Source: Fibrobacter sp. UBA4297
GTDB taxonomy: Bacteria > Fibrobacterota > Fibrobacteria > Fibrobacterales > Fibrobacteraceae
NCBI RefSeq assembly: GCF_002394865.1
Contig: NZ_DGUZ01000001.1
Location: 165,181-229,180 of the forward strand
DNA length: 64,000 nt
Direction of reading: 5' to 3'
How positions within the stretch are numbered: the stretch's first letter is position 1; each line of letters begins with the position of its first letter. The notes under the pieces were generated by a model that saw only the letters and a list, made by a program, of their open reading frames with translations, was not told where the DNA came from and searched no databases. Below, piece by piece: positions 25,621-35,017 of this stretch. Position numbers and translations under genes: made by a program.

Positions 25621-26738
25621 AGGCCGATTGCAATGAATGCTGCTCCTGCTACCAGCAAAACAAGGTTGACAGGTAATAAGAATTTCCATTCAAAGTCCAT
25701 GAGCTGGTCAACACGCGGGCGCACAAATGTCCAGCGGACCATCATGTAGCACCAGACCATAAAGTAAATCTTGGCGAAGAACCATACGACGCCAGGTACC
25801 ATGTTCAAGACGTTGTCCACAGCAGCGATGCCGATGCACGGCGGGAAGAATCCACCGAGGAAGCATGTGGTCGCAAGTGCGGAGTTCGTGATGAGGGCGA
25901 TGTATTCGGCGAGGTAGAACATGGCAAACGGAGTGCCATTGTATTCCGTGTGGTAACCGCCCGTAAGTTCTTGTTCTGCTTCGGCAATGTCGAACGGAGC
26001 GCGGTTCATTTCGGCGGTACTAGAAATAAAGAAGAGGATGAACGCGATGAAACCGAGGACTGGAATCTTGAAAATCCACCAGTCAAAAATGGTTCCTTCC
26101 TGGCTCATCGTAATGCTCATGAGGTTCGTAGAACCCGAAATCATCACGACGAACAGGAGAATCATTGCAAACGAGATTTCGTAGCTGATCATCTGGGCGC
26201 CACTGCGGAGCGCACCGAGCAAGGAATACTTGTTGTTACTGCTCCAGCCGCCAAGCAAAATGCCGAGCACGCCAAAGCCGTTCACCGCGATGATGAGCGG
26301 GATGCCCATCGAGACGTCGGCCACGACGAGATTCTTGTCGAACGGAATCAAGGCGCAGACGATAAACGGTGCAATCAAGACGATTAGCGGGGCGAGGTAG
26401 AACATGAGCTTATCAGCGCCACTCGGAGCATACACTTCCTTGAAGAGCATTTTGATCACGTCCGCGATGGTCTGGAGGGTGCCGTGCCAGCCAAGACGCA
26501 TTGGGCCAAGGCGACATTGCACGTGGGCGCAAACCTTGCGTTCCATGTAAATGAGAATCGGGGCAGAGCCGATGTTCACCACGCAAACAGCGATAATGCA
26601 AATCACGGCGTTGATGAGGAAGGCGACGACGCTGTTGAGGTCTTCGGACTGGATGTTTGCCGGCAGATATTCTGCCAGGCGCGGGACCCAATCACGGACA
26701 AAGTCGCCAATAGGATGTGTTACTGAAGGTACAAACAT
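25617..26738 (-). CDS. nuoH: NADH-quinone oxidoreductase subunit H
   Basis: Quinone-site membrane subunit (373 residues, eight or nine helices). Diagnostic stretches: ERKVCAHVQCRLGPMRLGWHGTLQTIADVIK near residue 65 and NRAPFDIAEAEQELTGGYHTEYNG near 245, with the conserved acidic loop. It follows nuoD after three bases. Confidence 0.94.
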   Translation of the reverse strand: MFVPSVTHPIGDFVRDWVPRLAEYLPANIQSEDLNSVVAFLINAVICIIAVCVVNIGSAPILIYMERKVCAHVQCRLGPMRLGWHGTLQTIADVIKMLFKEVYAPSGADKLMFYLAPLIVLIAPFIVCALIPFDKNLVVADVSMGIPLIIAVNGFGVLGILLGGWSSNNKYSLLGALRSGAQMISYEISFAMILLFVVMISGSTNLMSITMSQEGTIFDWWIFKIPVLGFIAFILFFISSTAEMNRAPFDIAEAEQELTGGYHTEYNGTPFAMFYLAEYIALITNSALATTCFLGGFFPPCIGIAAVDNVLNMVPGVVWFFAKIYFMVWCYMMVRWTFVRPRVDQLMDFEWKFLLPVNLVLLVAGAAFIAIGL

Positions 26739-26741
26739 ATA

Positions 26742-27878
26742 TTACCTGTCAATTTCCGGAATCACGGGGTCAAGGGTTGCCATGATGGTCACGAGGTCCG
26801 AAATCTTGTGGCCTTGAACCATCTTGTTGAGGGCGGCAATATGCGGGAAACTTGGACCGCGCGTGTGGATGCGGTACGGCTTTTCACCGGTCGTTGCGGC
26901 GACAACATAAGTCGCGTAAAGACCCTTTGCGGTTTCAATTTCGCTGTAGTAGCGGCCCACGGGGAGTCGCACCGGCTTTTCCTTGCTGCGCCACGGCCCT
27001 TCGGGAAACTTTTCGACGCACTGGCGCAAAATCTTCATGGATTGATGGATTTCAGCAATGCGGATTTTGTAGCGGTCGTAGCAGTCGCCGTTTTGGAATA
27101 CGGGCACGTCAAAGTCGAGCTGGTCGTAAATGCTATACGGGTTTGCACGGCGCACGTCAAAGTTCACGCCGCTAGCGCGGAGCACAGGACCCGAGCAACC
27201 GTAAGCGATTGCATCTTCTTTGGAAAGAACGCCAATGCCAATGCTGCGTTCCAACACGATGATGTTTTTCGAAAGGAATCTTTCGTAGTCCTTCATCGTA
27301 TCTTCCATGTGGTCGAGGAATGCTTTTACGCGCGGGATAAACGTATCCGGCACATCGTAGCGGCTTCCGCCCGGTCTAAAGAAGTTTGTCGTAAGGCGGG
27401 AACCTGTGACTTCTTCAAGGATGTCGTGAATCATTTCACGTTCCTTGAAACCGAACAAGAGGCACGTTTGGCCGCCAAGGTCACCGCCAAAGCAACCGTA
27501 GAACACCAAGTGCGAGGCAATGCGGCCCAGTTCCTGGAGCATCACGCGGATGTATTCGCCACGGAGCGGAACGCCCACGTTCATGCCCTTTTCAAGAGCA
27601 ATCACGACGCCCAAGTTATTCTGGATGGCGGTCAGATAGTCCTGACGGTCCGACATGGCGATGTACTGCAAGTAGCTCATCGATTCCGCTTGCTTTTCCA
27701 TACCGCGGTGGATATAGCCAAAGTGCGGGACCAGTTCTACAATCGTTTCGCCGTCCATGCGGAGCGTGAGACGCAATGCACCGTGAGTACTTGGGTGCTG
27801 CGGACCCATGTTGATGAAAAATTCTTCAGTATTCGATTTGCGTTCGAGGCGAAATCCCGGAGGTAACTGATGACTCAT
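26742..27878 (-). CDS. nuoD: NADH-quinone oxidoreductase subunit D
   Basis: 49-kDa-type subunit lining the quinone cavity, 378 residues. NMGPQHPSTHGALRLTLRMDGE near residue 23 holds the quinone-contacting His; HRGMEK, CFGGDLGGQ and FRPGGSRYD follow in the usual order. It overlaps the nuoBC stop by four bases. Separate from nuoC, unlike enterobacterial nuoCD. Confidence 0.94.
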   Translation of the reverse strand: MSHQLPPGFRLERKSNTEEFFINMGPQHPSTHGALRLTLRMDGETIVELVPHFGYIHRGMEKQAESMSYLQYIAMSDRQDYLTAIQNNLGVVIALEKGMNVGVPLRGEYIRVMLQELGRIASHLVFYGCFGGDLGGQTCLLFGFKEREMIHDILEEVTGSRLTTNFFRPGGSRYDVPDTFIPRVKAFLDHMEDTMKDYERFLSKNIIVLERSIGIGVLSKEDAIAYGCSGPVLRASGVNFDVRRANPYSIYDQLDFDVPVFQNGDCYDRYKIRIAEIHQSMKILRQCVEKFPEGPWRSKEKPVRLPVGRYYSEIETAKGLYATYVVAATTGEKPYRIHTRGPSFPHIAALNKMVQGHKISDLVTIMATLDPVIPEIDR

Positions 27879-29134
27879 ATAGGCCTCCTAATCATTTCCG
27901 GGTGAGTAAAGTCTTTACGGAGCGGGTAACCCACGAAGTCCTTGTCCAAGAAGATGCGGCGAAGGTCGGGGTGGTTTTCAAACTTGATGCCGAACATGTC
28001 GTAAACTTCGCGTTCCTTGATTTCTGCACCGGGGTAGAGGTGCGAGATTGTTGGGACGCTTGCCAAAAGCGATGTCGGGCGTTTTTCTTCGTCAATCGAG
28101 AAGTCTTTCTTGAGCTGCACGCAAAGGAAAATCTTGTGGCCGATTTCAAGACTTCTGAGCATTGTCACCATGTCGAAGTGGTCGTCGTAGTCAATGGCGG
28201 TCACGTCAATCAGGTAATCCATCTTGAATTCAGGATCGTTCTTGACAAATTCAACAACGTTCAAGTAGTCCTCTTTTTCGAGCATGACTTCGAGCGGGCA
28301 GTCCGCAGGCATCTTGGCGACGACATCTTCTGGAGTGTCTTCACCGCGCGTATGCACAGTCACGTTCGGGAACTTGGCGCGGAGCTTTGCAAAAAGCTCT
28401 TGCTGCGTAAGGCCCAAGCGCTTGAACGGCACACGTTCCACTTCTGGAAAATCCGGCTTCTTGACACGAATCGGCTTGAAGGTACTCTTGTAGTCCGGAT
28501 TTTCTTCCTTGAACTTCGCGCGGGCTTCTGCCATTTGCTCGTCTTTCATTTCTTCGAGAGCGGCCCAGGTCTTTGCGGCTTCGCGGTAGCGGTCCATTGT
28601 CGAAACGTCTTTCGGTTCGCCTTCGTGCCACGGGTTGCGGCAAGTTTCCTTGAGGATCTTTTCGCGGAGCGTCAAAAGCCCGTGGAACAAGGCTTCGGGG
28701 CGTGGCGGGCAACCGGGAACGAACACGTCGACCGGGATCAAGTTCTGTGCACCACGGACAACAGAATAGTTGTCGTAGATGAACGGGCCGCCGCTAATCG
28801 TGCAGGCTCCCATTGCAATTACGTACTTGGGTCCTGGAATTTGTTCCCAAAGCATCTGGATGGCGGGTGCCATGCGGCGGGTAATTGTTCCTGCCAAAAT
28901 AAACAAGTCTGCCTGTCTCGGGGACGAGCGGAACACTTCAGAGCCAAAACGGGCAATGTCATAACGGGCCATAGAGCTCGACATCATTTCGATGGCGCAG
29001 CAGCTAGTACCGTATGTCAGAGGCCAAATGGAGTTTGCACGGGCCCAGTTCACAATATAGTCGATGGCGTTTACAACGTACTTTCCACCGGGGATAGGGT
29101 CCAAGATCTTTGGAGCTAAATTGATTATTCCCAT
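27875..29134 (-). CDS. nuoBC: Fused NADH-quinone oxidoreductase subunits B and C
   Basis: One 419-residue frame holds two subunits. Residues about 1-165 are NuoB (cluster N2): YGTSCCAIEMM, GACTISGGPF and PGCPPRPEALFHGLL give the CC-C-C ligands. A charged linker of about 100 residues (170-270) follows, then NuoC (about 285-419) with DVTAIDY, YPGAEIKEREVYDMFGIKFENHPDLRRI and the C-terminal DFVGYPLRKDF. The two are separate genes in most bacteria; B-C (rather than C-D) fusion is uncommon. The ATG overlaps nuoA by ten bases. Confidence 0.93.
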   Translation of the reverse strand: MGIINLAPKILDPIPGGKYVVNAIDYIVNWARANSIWPLTYGTSCCAIEMMSSSMARYDIARFGSEVFRSSPRQADLFILAGTITRRMAPAIQMLWEQIPGPKYVIAMGACTISGGPFIYDNYSVVRGAQNLIPVDVFVPGCPPRPEALFHGLLTLREKILKETCRNPWHEGEPKDVSTMDRYREAAKTWAALEEMKDEQMAEARAKFKEENPDYKSTFKPIRVKKPDFPEVERVPFKRLGLTQQELFAKLRAKFPNVTVHTRGEDTPEDVVAKMPADCPLEVMLEKEDYLNVVEFVKNDPEFKMDYLIDVTAIDYDDHFDMVTMLRSLEIGHKIFLCVQLKKDFSIDEEKRPTSLLASVPTISHLYPGAEIKEREVYDMFGIKFENHPDLRRIFLDKDFVGYPLRKDFTHPEMIRRPI

Positions 29135-29505
29135 TTGAGAATTCCTTTTTTCCAGGCGTAAGCAAGGCCCGAAACGAGAATCGCAATGAAGATGATAAGG
29201 TCAATAATGACGACTGATGGCGGGAGCGCCGTGTGGCCTGCCATGATTTCTTTGAAGTTCATCATGACGGGGAAGAGGAACAGCGCTTCGATATCAAACA
29301 CGAGGAAGAGCAAGGCGAACAGGTAGTAGCCCACCTTGAACTGAATTCTTGCGTTGCCGATGGTTTCCATACCGCATTCGTACGGTGCCATCTTGTTCTT
29401 TGTATTCTTGGTGCGGTAGCCTAGCAATAGGCCTGTGACGGTTGCCGCCGCCGCGATAAACGCGCCTAGAAAAAGGAAGATTGATAGTATTATATATTCT
29501 GACAT
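29125..29505 (-). CDS. nuoA: NADH-quinone oxidoreductase subunit A
   Basis: Three-helix membrane subunit (126 residues), first gene of the operon. The loop motif APYECGMETIG corresponds to the family YECG(F/M)EP stretch, and LVFDIEALFLFP with the conserved Asp/Glu follows. nuoE, nuoF and nuoG are not found before or after the operon in this window. Confidence 0.93.
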   Translation of the reverse strand: MSEYIILSIFLFLGAFIAAAATVTGLLLGYRTKNTKNKMAPYECGMETIGNARIQFKVGYYLFALLFLVFDIEALFLFPVMMNFKEIMAGHTALPPSVVIIDLIIFIAILVSGLAYAWKKGILKWE

Positions 29506-29635
29506 TTTTAGGTTATAGGTTGTAGGTTAAAGGTTGTAGGAGACAGGTGAAGTTATACACACGTTGTGTGTATATATTAGGTGGCGAAGCCACGATTATA
29601 TTCCTAATACCTAACACCTGTTACCTAATCCCTTA
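29506..29635. repeat. Inverted arms of AGGTTGTAGGTT-like units with central palindrome
   Basis: The left arm (29512-29550) repeats AGGTTGTAGGTT units, the right arm (29600-29632) carries the complementary CCTAATACCTAACACC units. Between them is a palindrome TATACACAC-gtt-GTGTGTATA (29554-29574) and a GTGGC/GCCAC hairpin. Related arms lie at 35022-35052. No nuo promoter is obvious here, although the operon must start in or upstream of this stretch. Confidence 0.6.
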
Positions 29636-30229
29636 CTAATAAAAGTTCTGCAAGTCCTGGACGGTTCCGAATAGCGTGTTTGCAATCTGGAAGCGGTCCA
29701 GAACGTGTTTTAACATATCTTTGAATTCGTCAATTGTTCCTGCGTTCATTGTGTTGAGTTTGTCCTGAATATCGCTCACGAAGCCGTAAACGACCGGGCT
29801 CGATTTCATGCCTTGCATTTCCCCGCTCCATTGCTGCAACACTTTGTCTGTATCGATTCTTGCGATAATGTAGCGCGTTGTCGAAAGCAGTTCCTGCAAA
29901 AAATGCACGAGGAAAATTTCTTCTTGCAAAATACCCCAGCGTTTGTCCTTGGAGTACAGCGAAGAGTTTTCCGCCTTGCCGTAAAAAATCGCCGCTTGCG
30001 CATACTCGAGACATGTCATCAAGAGCCTTTCGTAACGCTTGATGTCTTTGCTCAAGTGCTGGTACCACGCGTTGTTTTCTTCGGGCGTGGATTCCTTTGT
30101 TTCGACGATTTCGTTCGGGAACAGCGCTCGGAACGCGTAATACACTTCTTCGTAATAACGGTTCCTCATGCGGCAGTTGAACGCACGGTTTTTTTGTGTG
30201 TAGTCGCAATGGTGTAGGGAAGATATCAT
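29636..30229 (-). CDS. Hypothetical helical protein coupled to rel
   Basis: The start ATG overlaps the rel stop by four bases (ATGA), so both are made from one transcript. The 197-residue product is mostly alpha-helical and soluble with no signal peptide and no motif I recognise; the central part (LLMTCLEYAQAAIFYGKAE) and the C-terminal half (QDKLNTMNAGTIDEFKDML) look like a helical bundle. Function unknown; coupling to the stringent-response enzyme is the only hint. Confidence 0.65.
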   Translation of the reverse strand: MISSLHHCDYTQKNRAFNCRMRNRYYEEVYYAFRALFPNEIVETKESTPEENNAWYQHLSKDIKRYERLLMTCLEYAQAAIFYGKAENSSLYSKDKRWGILQEEIFLVHFLQELLSTTRYIIARIDTDKVLQQWSGEMQGMKSSPVVYGFVSDIQDKLNTMNAGTIDEFKDMLKHVLDRFQIANTLFGTVQDLQNFY

Positions 30230-32373
30230 GCTTTTTCAACCCCTCTGACGCCCTCGACTTGCCTTATCTTGGTCACAATGGCATCGACCTGGTCCTTGCG
30301 GAACGCCTTGAATTCCATACGGATGCGACCTGTGTATTGGGCGCTCGCGATGCTCATGCGGTCAAGGGACAGGTTCTCGTCTTTCAGAACCATCAGGATG
30401 CTTAACGGCAAGTTCCTGCGGTTGTCTGTTTCAATTGTGAGGTGCGTGGTAAATGGCTTCGAAACGTCGGCGCTCCAGTCGACAGGGAGGCGTTGGTCGG
30501 TCGGCAAGTCTTTGAGGCAAGGGCAGTCGCTCTTGTGGACTTCAATACCGATTTGCGGGCGCATCACGCCGACAATCTTATCGCCTGGGACAGGGCCGCA
30601 GCAACTAGCAAAATGGATGAGGAGGCTAGTTTCCTGGCCAATCATCAATGGCATTTCGTCGGTGAGCGTATTGTCCATGTCTTTTCCGAATTTCGGGTAG
30701 AAGCGGATGGCTGCGGTTTCCTTGGATATATCGTTTCCGCCGTTCAAGAAACGGTGGATGTCCTGGAGCGGCAGTTCGCCCTGACCAATCTTTTCAAAAA
30801 ACTCGTTGAGGCTTGTGATGCCGAAGTGTTTGAGTATATCCTCTTCCTTCGGGCGTTTGTCCTTTTCGATTTTAAGGAGGCGCAGTTCGCGCGTCCAGAT
30901 TTCTTTACCGAGGCTACGGGACTGGATGATGATGCTTGTCTTCATCCACTTGCGGAGCTCCTGCTTTGCCTTGATGGTCTTGACCATTTCAAGCCATTCC
31001 GGGCTCGGTTCCTGATTTGGGCTCTTTAGAATCTGGATGGTCGCGCCGTGCGGTACTGGTTCATCGAGGCTCACGACCTTGTCGTTAATGCGGGCTCCAA
31101 TGCAGTGGAGCCCAAGTTCCGTGTGTACTGCAAATGCAAAGTCCAAAACGATGGCGCCTTCGGGGAGCTCAATGGATGCGCCCTTCGGGGTGAACACCGT
31201 CATGCCTTCGGGCTTCAAGTCCACCTTCAAGAAGTCGAGGTATTCCTTGGAGTCTGAGATTTCGGATTGCAGTTTGACCATGTGGTCGAGCCAGGCGAGT
31301 TCTTCGCCTTCGTGCTGCGTTTCCATCTTGTAGGCCCAGTGGGCGGCGAATCCCTTTTCGGCGGTAAGGTCCATGTCCTTTGTGCGGATCTGGACTTCGA
31401 CCATCTTGTTTTCGGGACCGATGACGGTTGTATGGATGCTTTGGTAAAGGTTCGGCTTCGGGGTCGCGATGTAGTCCTTGAAGCGGCTTTGAAGCGGTGT
31501 CCAGAGGTTGTGCACGTAACCCAGAGCGAGGTAGCATTCCGGAATCGTTTCGACGATAATGCGGATGGCGAAAATGTCGAAGATGTCTTCGAAACCGCAA
31601 CCGCGTGCAATCATCTTGTTATAGATGCTGTATATATTCTTGGTGCGCCCCTGGATGGTGCAGTCGAAGTCTTCGAGGGCCATCTTGATCTGGAGCGGGC
31701 CAATCACGGATTGCACGTAGTTTTCGCGCTTTTCCTTGTTTTCGATAAGCGCGTCGACGATTTTCTGGTATTCGTCTGGGTTTACGTACTTGAAACTCAG
31801 GTCCTCGAGCTCGGTCTTGAGCTTGTAAAGGCCGAACCTGTGGGTGAGGGGCACGTATATGTCGAGCGTTTCCTGGGCGATGGACTTGCGTTTTTCGGGT
31901 TTCATGTACCGCATGGTGCGCATGTTGTGGATGCGGTCCGCGATTTTGATCATGATGACGCGCGGGTCTTTGGCCATGGCCGTAATGAGCTTACGGTAGG
32001 TGCTTGCCTTTTGCGCTGTCTTGCTTGATTCCTGGACGGCGGTAATCTTAGTCACCGCATCGACCATGAACGCCGTGTCTTCGCCAAAAAGTTCTGAAAT
32101 TTCACTGAGGGTATGCGGGGTGTCTTCCACCACGTCGTGCAATAAGCCTGCGAGTACCGTTGCTTGGTCTTGCTTGAGGTCTGCAAGAATCTTGGCCACT
32201 TCGTAAGGGTGTTCTGTGTAGGGCATGCCGCTCTTGCGGTATTGACCATCGTGGGCATCGGCAATAAAGGCTATAGCTTTTCTGAGAATCCCTTCGTCAA
32301 GTTTGGGATTCTTCTTAAGGAGCACACTTACAATGTGCTCTTGGTTCGTTGTAAATTTAGCCTGATCCATCAT
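30226..32373 (-). CDS. rel: Bifunctional (p)ppGpp synthetase/hydrolase (Rel/SpoT)
   Basis: Stringent-response enzyme. The HD hydrolase domain is complete (HPYEVAKIL, LLHDVVEDTPHTL near residues 42-80), the synthetase domain has GRTKNIYSIYNKM, DIFDIFAIRI and KPNLYQSIHTTV (about 230-330), followed by TGS (VFTPKGASIELPEGA, near 390), a Cys-containing helical region with HFASCCGPVPGD (near 580) and a C-terminal ACT domain. All domains appear intact, so both making and breaking of ppGpp are expected. I prefer ATG 32373 (MMDQAKF) to a TTG two codons upstream. Confidence 0.92.
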   Translation of the reverse strand: MMDQAKFTTNQEHIVSVLLKKNPKLDEGILRKAIAFIADAHDGQYRKSGMPYTEHPYEVAKILADLKQDQATVLAGLLHDVVEDTPHTLSEISELFGEDTAFMVDAVTKITAVQESSKTAQKASTYRKLITAMAKDPRVIMIKIADRIHNMRTMRYMKPEKRKSIAQETLDIYVPLTHRFGLYKLKTELEDLSFKYVNPDEYQKIVDALIENKEKRENYVQSVIGPLQIKMALEDFDCTIQGRTKNIYSIYNKMIARGCGFEDIFDIFAIRIIVETIPECYLALGYVHNLWTPLQSRFKDYIATPKPNLYQSIHTTVIGPENKMVEVQIRTKDMDLTAEKGFAAHWAYKMETQHEGEELAWLDHMVKLQSEISDSKEYLDFLKVDLKPEGMTVFTPKGASIELPEGAIVLDFAFAVHTELGLHCIGARINDKVVSLDEPVPHGATIQILKSPNQEPSPEWLEMVKTIKAKQELRKWMKTSIIIQSRSLGKEIWTRELRLLKIEKDKRPKEEDILKHFGITSLNEFFEKIGQGELPLQDIHRFLNGGNDISKETAAIRFYPKFGKDMDNTLTDEMPLMIGQETSLLIHFASCCGPVPGDKIVGVMRPQIGIEVHKSDCPCLKDLPTDQRLPVDWSADVSKPFTTHLTIETDNRRNLPLSILMVLKDENLSLDRMSIASAQYTGRIRMEFKAFRKDQVDAIVTKIRQVEGVRGVEKA

Positions 32374-32631
32374 TCTCAATTTATCTAATAATTTGATACT
32401 TATGCGGCTTTTTTTCGAAAATATGCCAAAAATAAGACGAAAAAAGCATCGACTTGACTAGAAAAAAGGAAAAATGGAAAATTTCCAGTTTGCGGGTAGA
32501 TGCATCTGAATGAGTGCGTTGTAACTGTTACAACAAAAAAGTTATTACACATCGCCCAAAATTTTTAGAATAGATTAATTTAAAGGACAACAATTCCGCC
32601 GAATTCACGGCTGTTGTTGGGGTTGGTAAAT

Positions 32632-34251
32632 ATGAATAAGTGGATGAAAGTAATGCCAATGGCAGTTGCTGCCTTTGGGTTATGGGCGTGTGGCGATGAA
32701 GCTGTGACTTCTGCCGCGCAATGTACAACAAAAGAATGCTTGGAACAGGTCGGTCAATCCGCTGGAATTATTTCTGGTGGAGAATCTAGCTCCAGTTCGT
32801 ACGCCGAAAATAGCGTAGAATCAAGTTCTGATGACGGTTCTGGCAGTCAGGGACCTGATTCTTCTGCAGATGCTCAATCTCCGACGAGTAGTTCTGATGT
32901 CGCTATTTCTAGCGGTGCTTCTAGTAGTAGTGTCCTTGGACCTCAGCTTTCGTCGAGTAGCGATGCTTTGCCTGGAAGCAGCAGCGATGCTGTCTCTAGT
33001 TCTAGCCGTGGACATCATCATTCTAGTTCGTCTGCAACAAAGCCGGAAGTCTCTAGCTCTAGCGAATCAACGCCTCCGACTCCGGTAAATGAATTTGTTG
33101 AAGACCATCGCAGTGAATGCAAGATTGGCAATATTCCGACGAGCGTGAACAACGCGAAGTTGCCTGACCCGTTCATGGGTCTTGATGGCAAGCGCATTTC
33201 TTCGAAGGCCGATTGGAAGTGCCGCCGTGAAGAAATTGGTGCGATGCTTGAAAAGCTCATGTTCGGTCAAAAGCCGCGCAATCCGGAAAAGGTCGAAGGC
33301 TCCTATTCCGGCGGAAAACTCACTATCAAGGTGACGGACAAGGGCAAGTCTGGCAGTTTCTCTGTAAACATTTCTAATGCAGGCACCAAGGACAAGCCGA
33401 AACCGGCTCTCATTGGGTTTGGCGGTGGCATGATGGGCGGTTGCGGAAGCCTCGGCAAGGCAACGGACGGCCTTGACATCGCTATGATTACTTTCAACCC
33501 GGATAACGTTGCTCCTGAAAGCGGTGGAGGCATGTTCTTCAACATCTATGGTGGTAACACGAACAACTATGGCACCATCATTGCGTGGGCCTGGGGCGTG
33601 AGCCGCATTATCGATGCTCTTGAAAAGACGCCTGAAGCCGGTATCGATGTGCATCACCTCGCTATGACGGGCTGCTCTCGCTGGGGCAAGGGAACGCTTG
33701 CCGTGGGCGCATTCGACGAACGTATCGCACTGACCATTCCGCAGGAATCTGGTTCCGGTGGTGCATCGCTTTGGCGTGTGGGCGCTCAGGTGAACAAGCA
33801 GAAGGGCAAGCAGTTTGTGCAGGGCCTGGCCAGCGCAGGTTCTGAAGGCAAGTGGATGATTTCTAGCTTCAAGAGCTATGACGGCAGGGAAAACACGCTC
33901 CCGTTCGACCAGCACATGCTCGTGAGCATGGTCGCTCCGCGTCCGCTTCTCATCATCGATAACGCTGGCCAGGAATGGCTTGGCGAAGTGCCATCGAACT
34001 ACTGCGGCCAGGCTTCTCTTGAAACCTACAAGGCTCTTGGTGTGACTGAAAACTACACTTACAGCCAGGAAGGCGGTCATGGTCACTGCCAGCTTCCGAA
34101 CGGGCAGTTTGACGAAGTCAAGGACTTTATCAACAAGTTCCTGCTCAATAAGGATGCCAAGACGGGTAAGATTGACTATTCCAAGAACACGCAGACCATC
34201 AATTTCAAGAAGTCTGAATGGATTGACTGGGAAACGCCTAATTTGAAGTAG
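32632..34251 (+). CDS. CE15 glucuronoyl esterase, Ser-linker lipoprotein
   Basis: Cleaves the ester between lignin alcohols and 4-O-methyl-glucuronic acid on xylan, releasing hemicellulose from lignin. The signal peptide ends in lipobox LWAC (Cys about residue 20); Ser-rich linker covers about 45-145. The CE15 alpha/beta-hydrolase domain follows: GFGGGMMGG oxyanion region, MTGCSRWGKG with the catalytic Ser (near 350), IPQESGSGG, and the catalytic His in GGHGHCQ (near 483). I chose ATG 32632 (MNKWMKVM) since it starts the signal peptide. Likely surface exposed. Part of the plant cell-wall degrading set with the GH9/PL1/GH5 genes 20 kb away. Confidence 0.88.
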   Translation: MNKWMKVMPMAVAAFGLWACGDEAVTSAAQCTTKECLEQVGQSAGIISGGESSSSSYAENSVESSSDDGSGSQGPDSSADAQSPTSSSDVAISSGASSSSVLGPQLSSSSDALPGSSSDAVSSSSRGHHHSSSSATKPEVSSSSESTPPTPVNEFVEDHRSECKIGNIPTSVNNAKLPDPFMGLDGKRISSKADWKCRREEIGAMLEKLMFGQKPRNPEKVEGSYSGGKLTIKVTDKGKSGSFSVNISNAGTKDKPKPALIGFGGGMMGGCGSLGKATDGLDIAMITFNPDNVAPESGGGMFFNIYGGNTNNYGTIIAWAWGVSRIIDALEKTPEAGIDVHHLAMTGCSRWGKGTLAVGAFDERIALTIPQESGSGGASLWRVGAQVNKQKGKQFVQGLASAGSEGKWMISSFKSYDGRENTLPFDQHMLVSMVAPRPLLIIDNAGQEWLGEVPSNYCGQASLETYKALGVTENYTYSQEGGHGHCQLPNGQFDEVKDFINKFLLNKDAKTGKIDYSKNTQTINFKKSEWIDWETPNLK

Positions 34252-34254
34252 TTT

Positions 34255-34345
34255 TTTAGTCGTTAGTTGTTAGTCATTGGTTATTAGTTATAGGTTGTTT
34301 TTTCTAATGACTATTGATCATTGACTAATGACCGTTGACTGATTA
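34255..34345. repeat. TAGTCATT inverted-arm element, copy 1
   Basis: The left arm has AGTCGTTAGTTGTTAGTCAT and a further TTGGTTATTAG, the right arm the complementary CTAATGACTATTGATCATTG and GACTAATGACCGTTGACT. Together they could form a long imperfect stem after the CE15 gene. Confidence 0.7.
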
Positions 34346-34353
34346 TAAAAAAT

Positions 34354-34381
34354 AACCGCCGACATTGTGTCGACGGTTTTT
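34354..34381. terminator. Bidirectional terminator between CE15 and thrH
   Basis: AACCGcCGACA and TGTCGaCGGTT form an 11-base stem with loop TTG; TTTTT follows on the plus strand and TTATTTTTTA on the minus strand. Confidence 0.75.
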
Positions 34382-34399
34382 GTATACGTTGTGCTTTTT

Positions 34400-35017
34400 T
34401 TACAGCGAATCTTGGAATTTGTGGAATTTGTCCAAAAGTTCTGCGTAAGTCTTTGTGGCTTCGAGCTGCGGGAACTGTGCCACGATGGAATCCGGAGCGC
34501 AGAAGAAGCAACCCTTGTCTGCCTGCTTGAGCATGCCCGTGTCGTTGAAGGAATCGCCCGAGGCGAACACCTTAAAGTTGAGTTCCTGCAAATGCTTTAC
34601 GACCTTCGTCTTCTGGTCGCTCATGCGCAAGTGATAACCCTTGATCATGTCGTTTTCGACCACGAGATTGTGGCAGAAAATTGTCGGGAATCCGAGATTC
34701 TTCATGATGGGGTAGGCGAATTCCTGGAACGTGTCCGAGAGAATAATCACCTGGGCTTCGTCGCGGAGCGTGTCCATAAAGTCACGGGCACCATCGAGGA
34801 GTCCGAGGTTTGCGATAACGTTTTGGATGTCAGAGAGCTTGATGTTTTCGCGTTCGAGAATCTTGATGCGGCCCTTCATGAGCACGTCGTAGTCGGGGAT
34901 GTCGCGAGTGGTGAGGCGGAGGTCCTTGATGCCCGTCTTTTCGGCGACGGCAATCCAGATTTCTGGCGCAAGAACGCCTTCCAAGTCAAGAGTGACAACA
35001 CATTGCTTAGTAAACAT
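34400..35017 (-). CDS. thrH: ThrH: phosphoserine phosphatase / homoserine phosphotransferase
   Basis: HAD-family enzyme that dephosphorylates phosphoserine and can pass the phosphate to homoserine, giving a bypass into threonine synthesis. The 205-residue product has the full ThrH pattern: LDLEGVLAPEIWIAVAEKTGI, TTRDIPDYDVLMKGRI, VIILSDTFQEF, GFPTIFCHNL and ASGDSFNDTGMLKQADKG. The nucleophile position is Asp in the first motif, and the acid site is as in other ThrH. Gene stands alone between repeats. Confidence 0.9.
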   Translation of the reverse strand: MFTKQCVVTLDLEGVLAPEIWIAVAEKTGIKDLRLTTRDIPDYDVLMKGRIKILERENIKLSDIQNVIANLGLLDGARDFMDTLRDEAQVIILSDTFQEFAYPIMKNLGFPTIFCHNLVVENDMIKGYHLRMSDQKTKVVKHLQELNFKVFASGDSFNDTGMLKQADKGCFFCAPDSIVAQFPQLEATKTYAELLDKFHKFQDSL

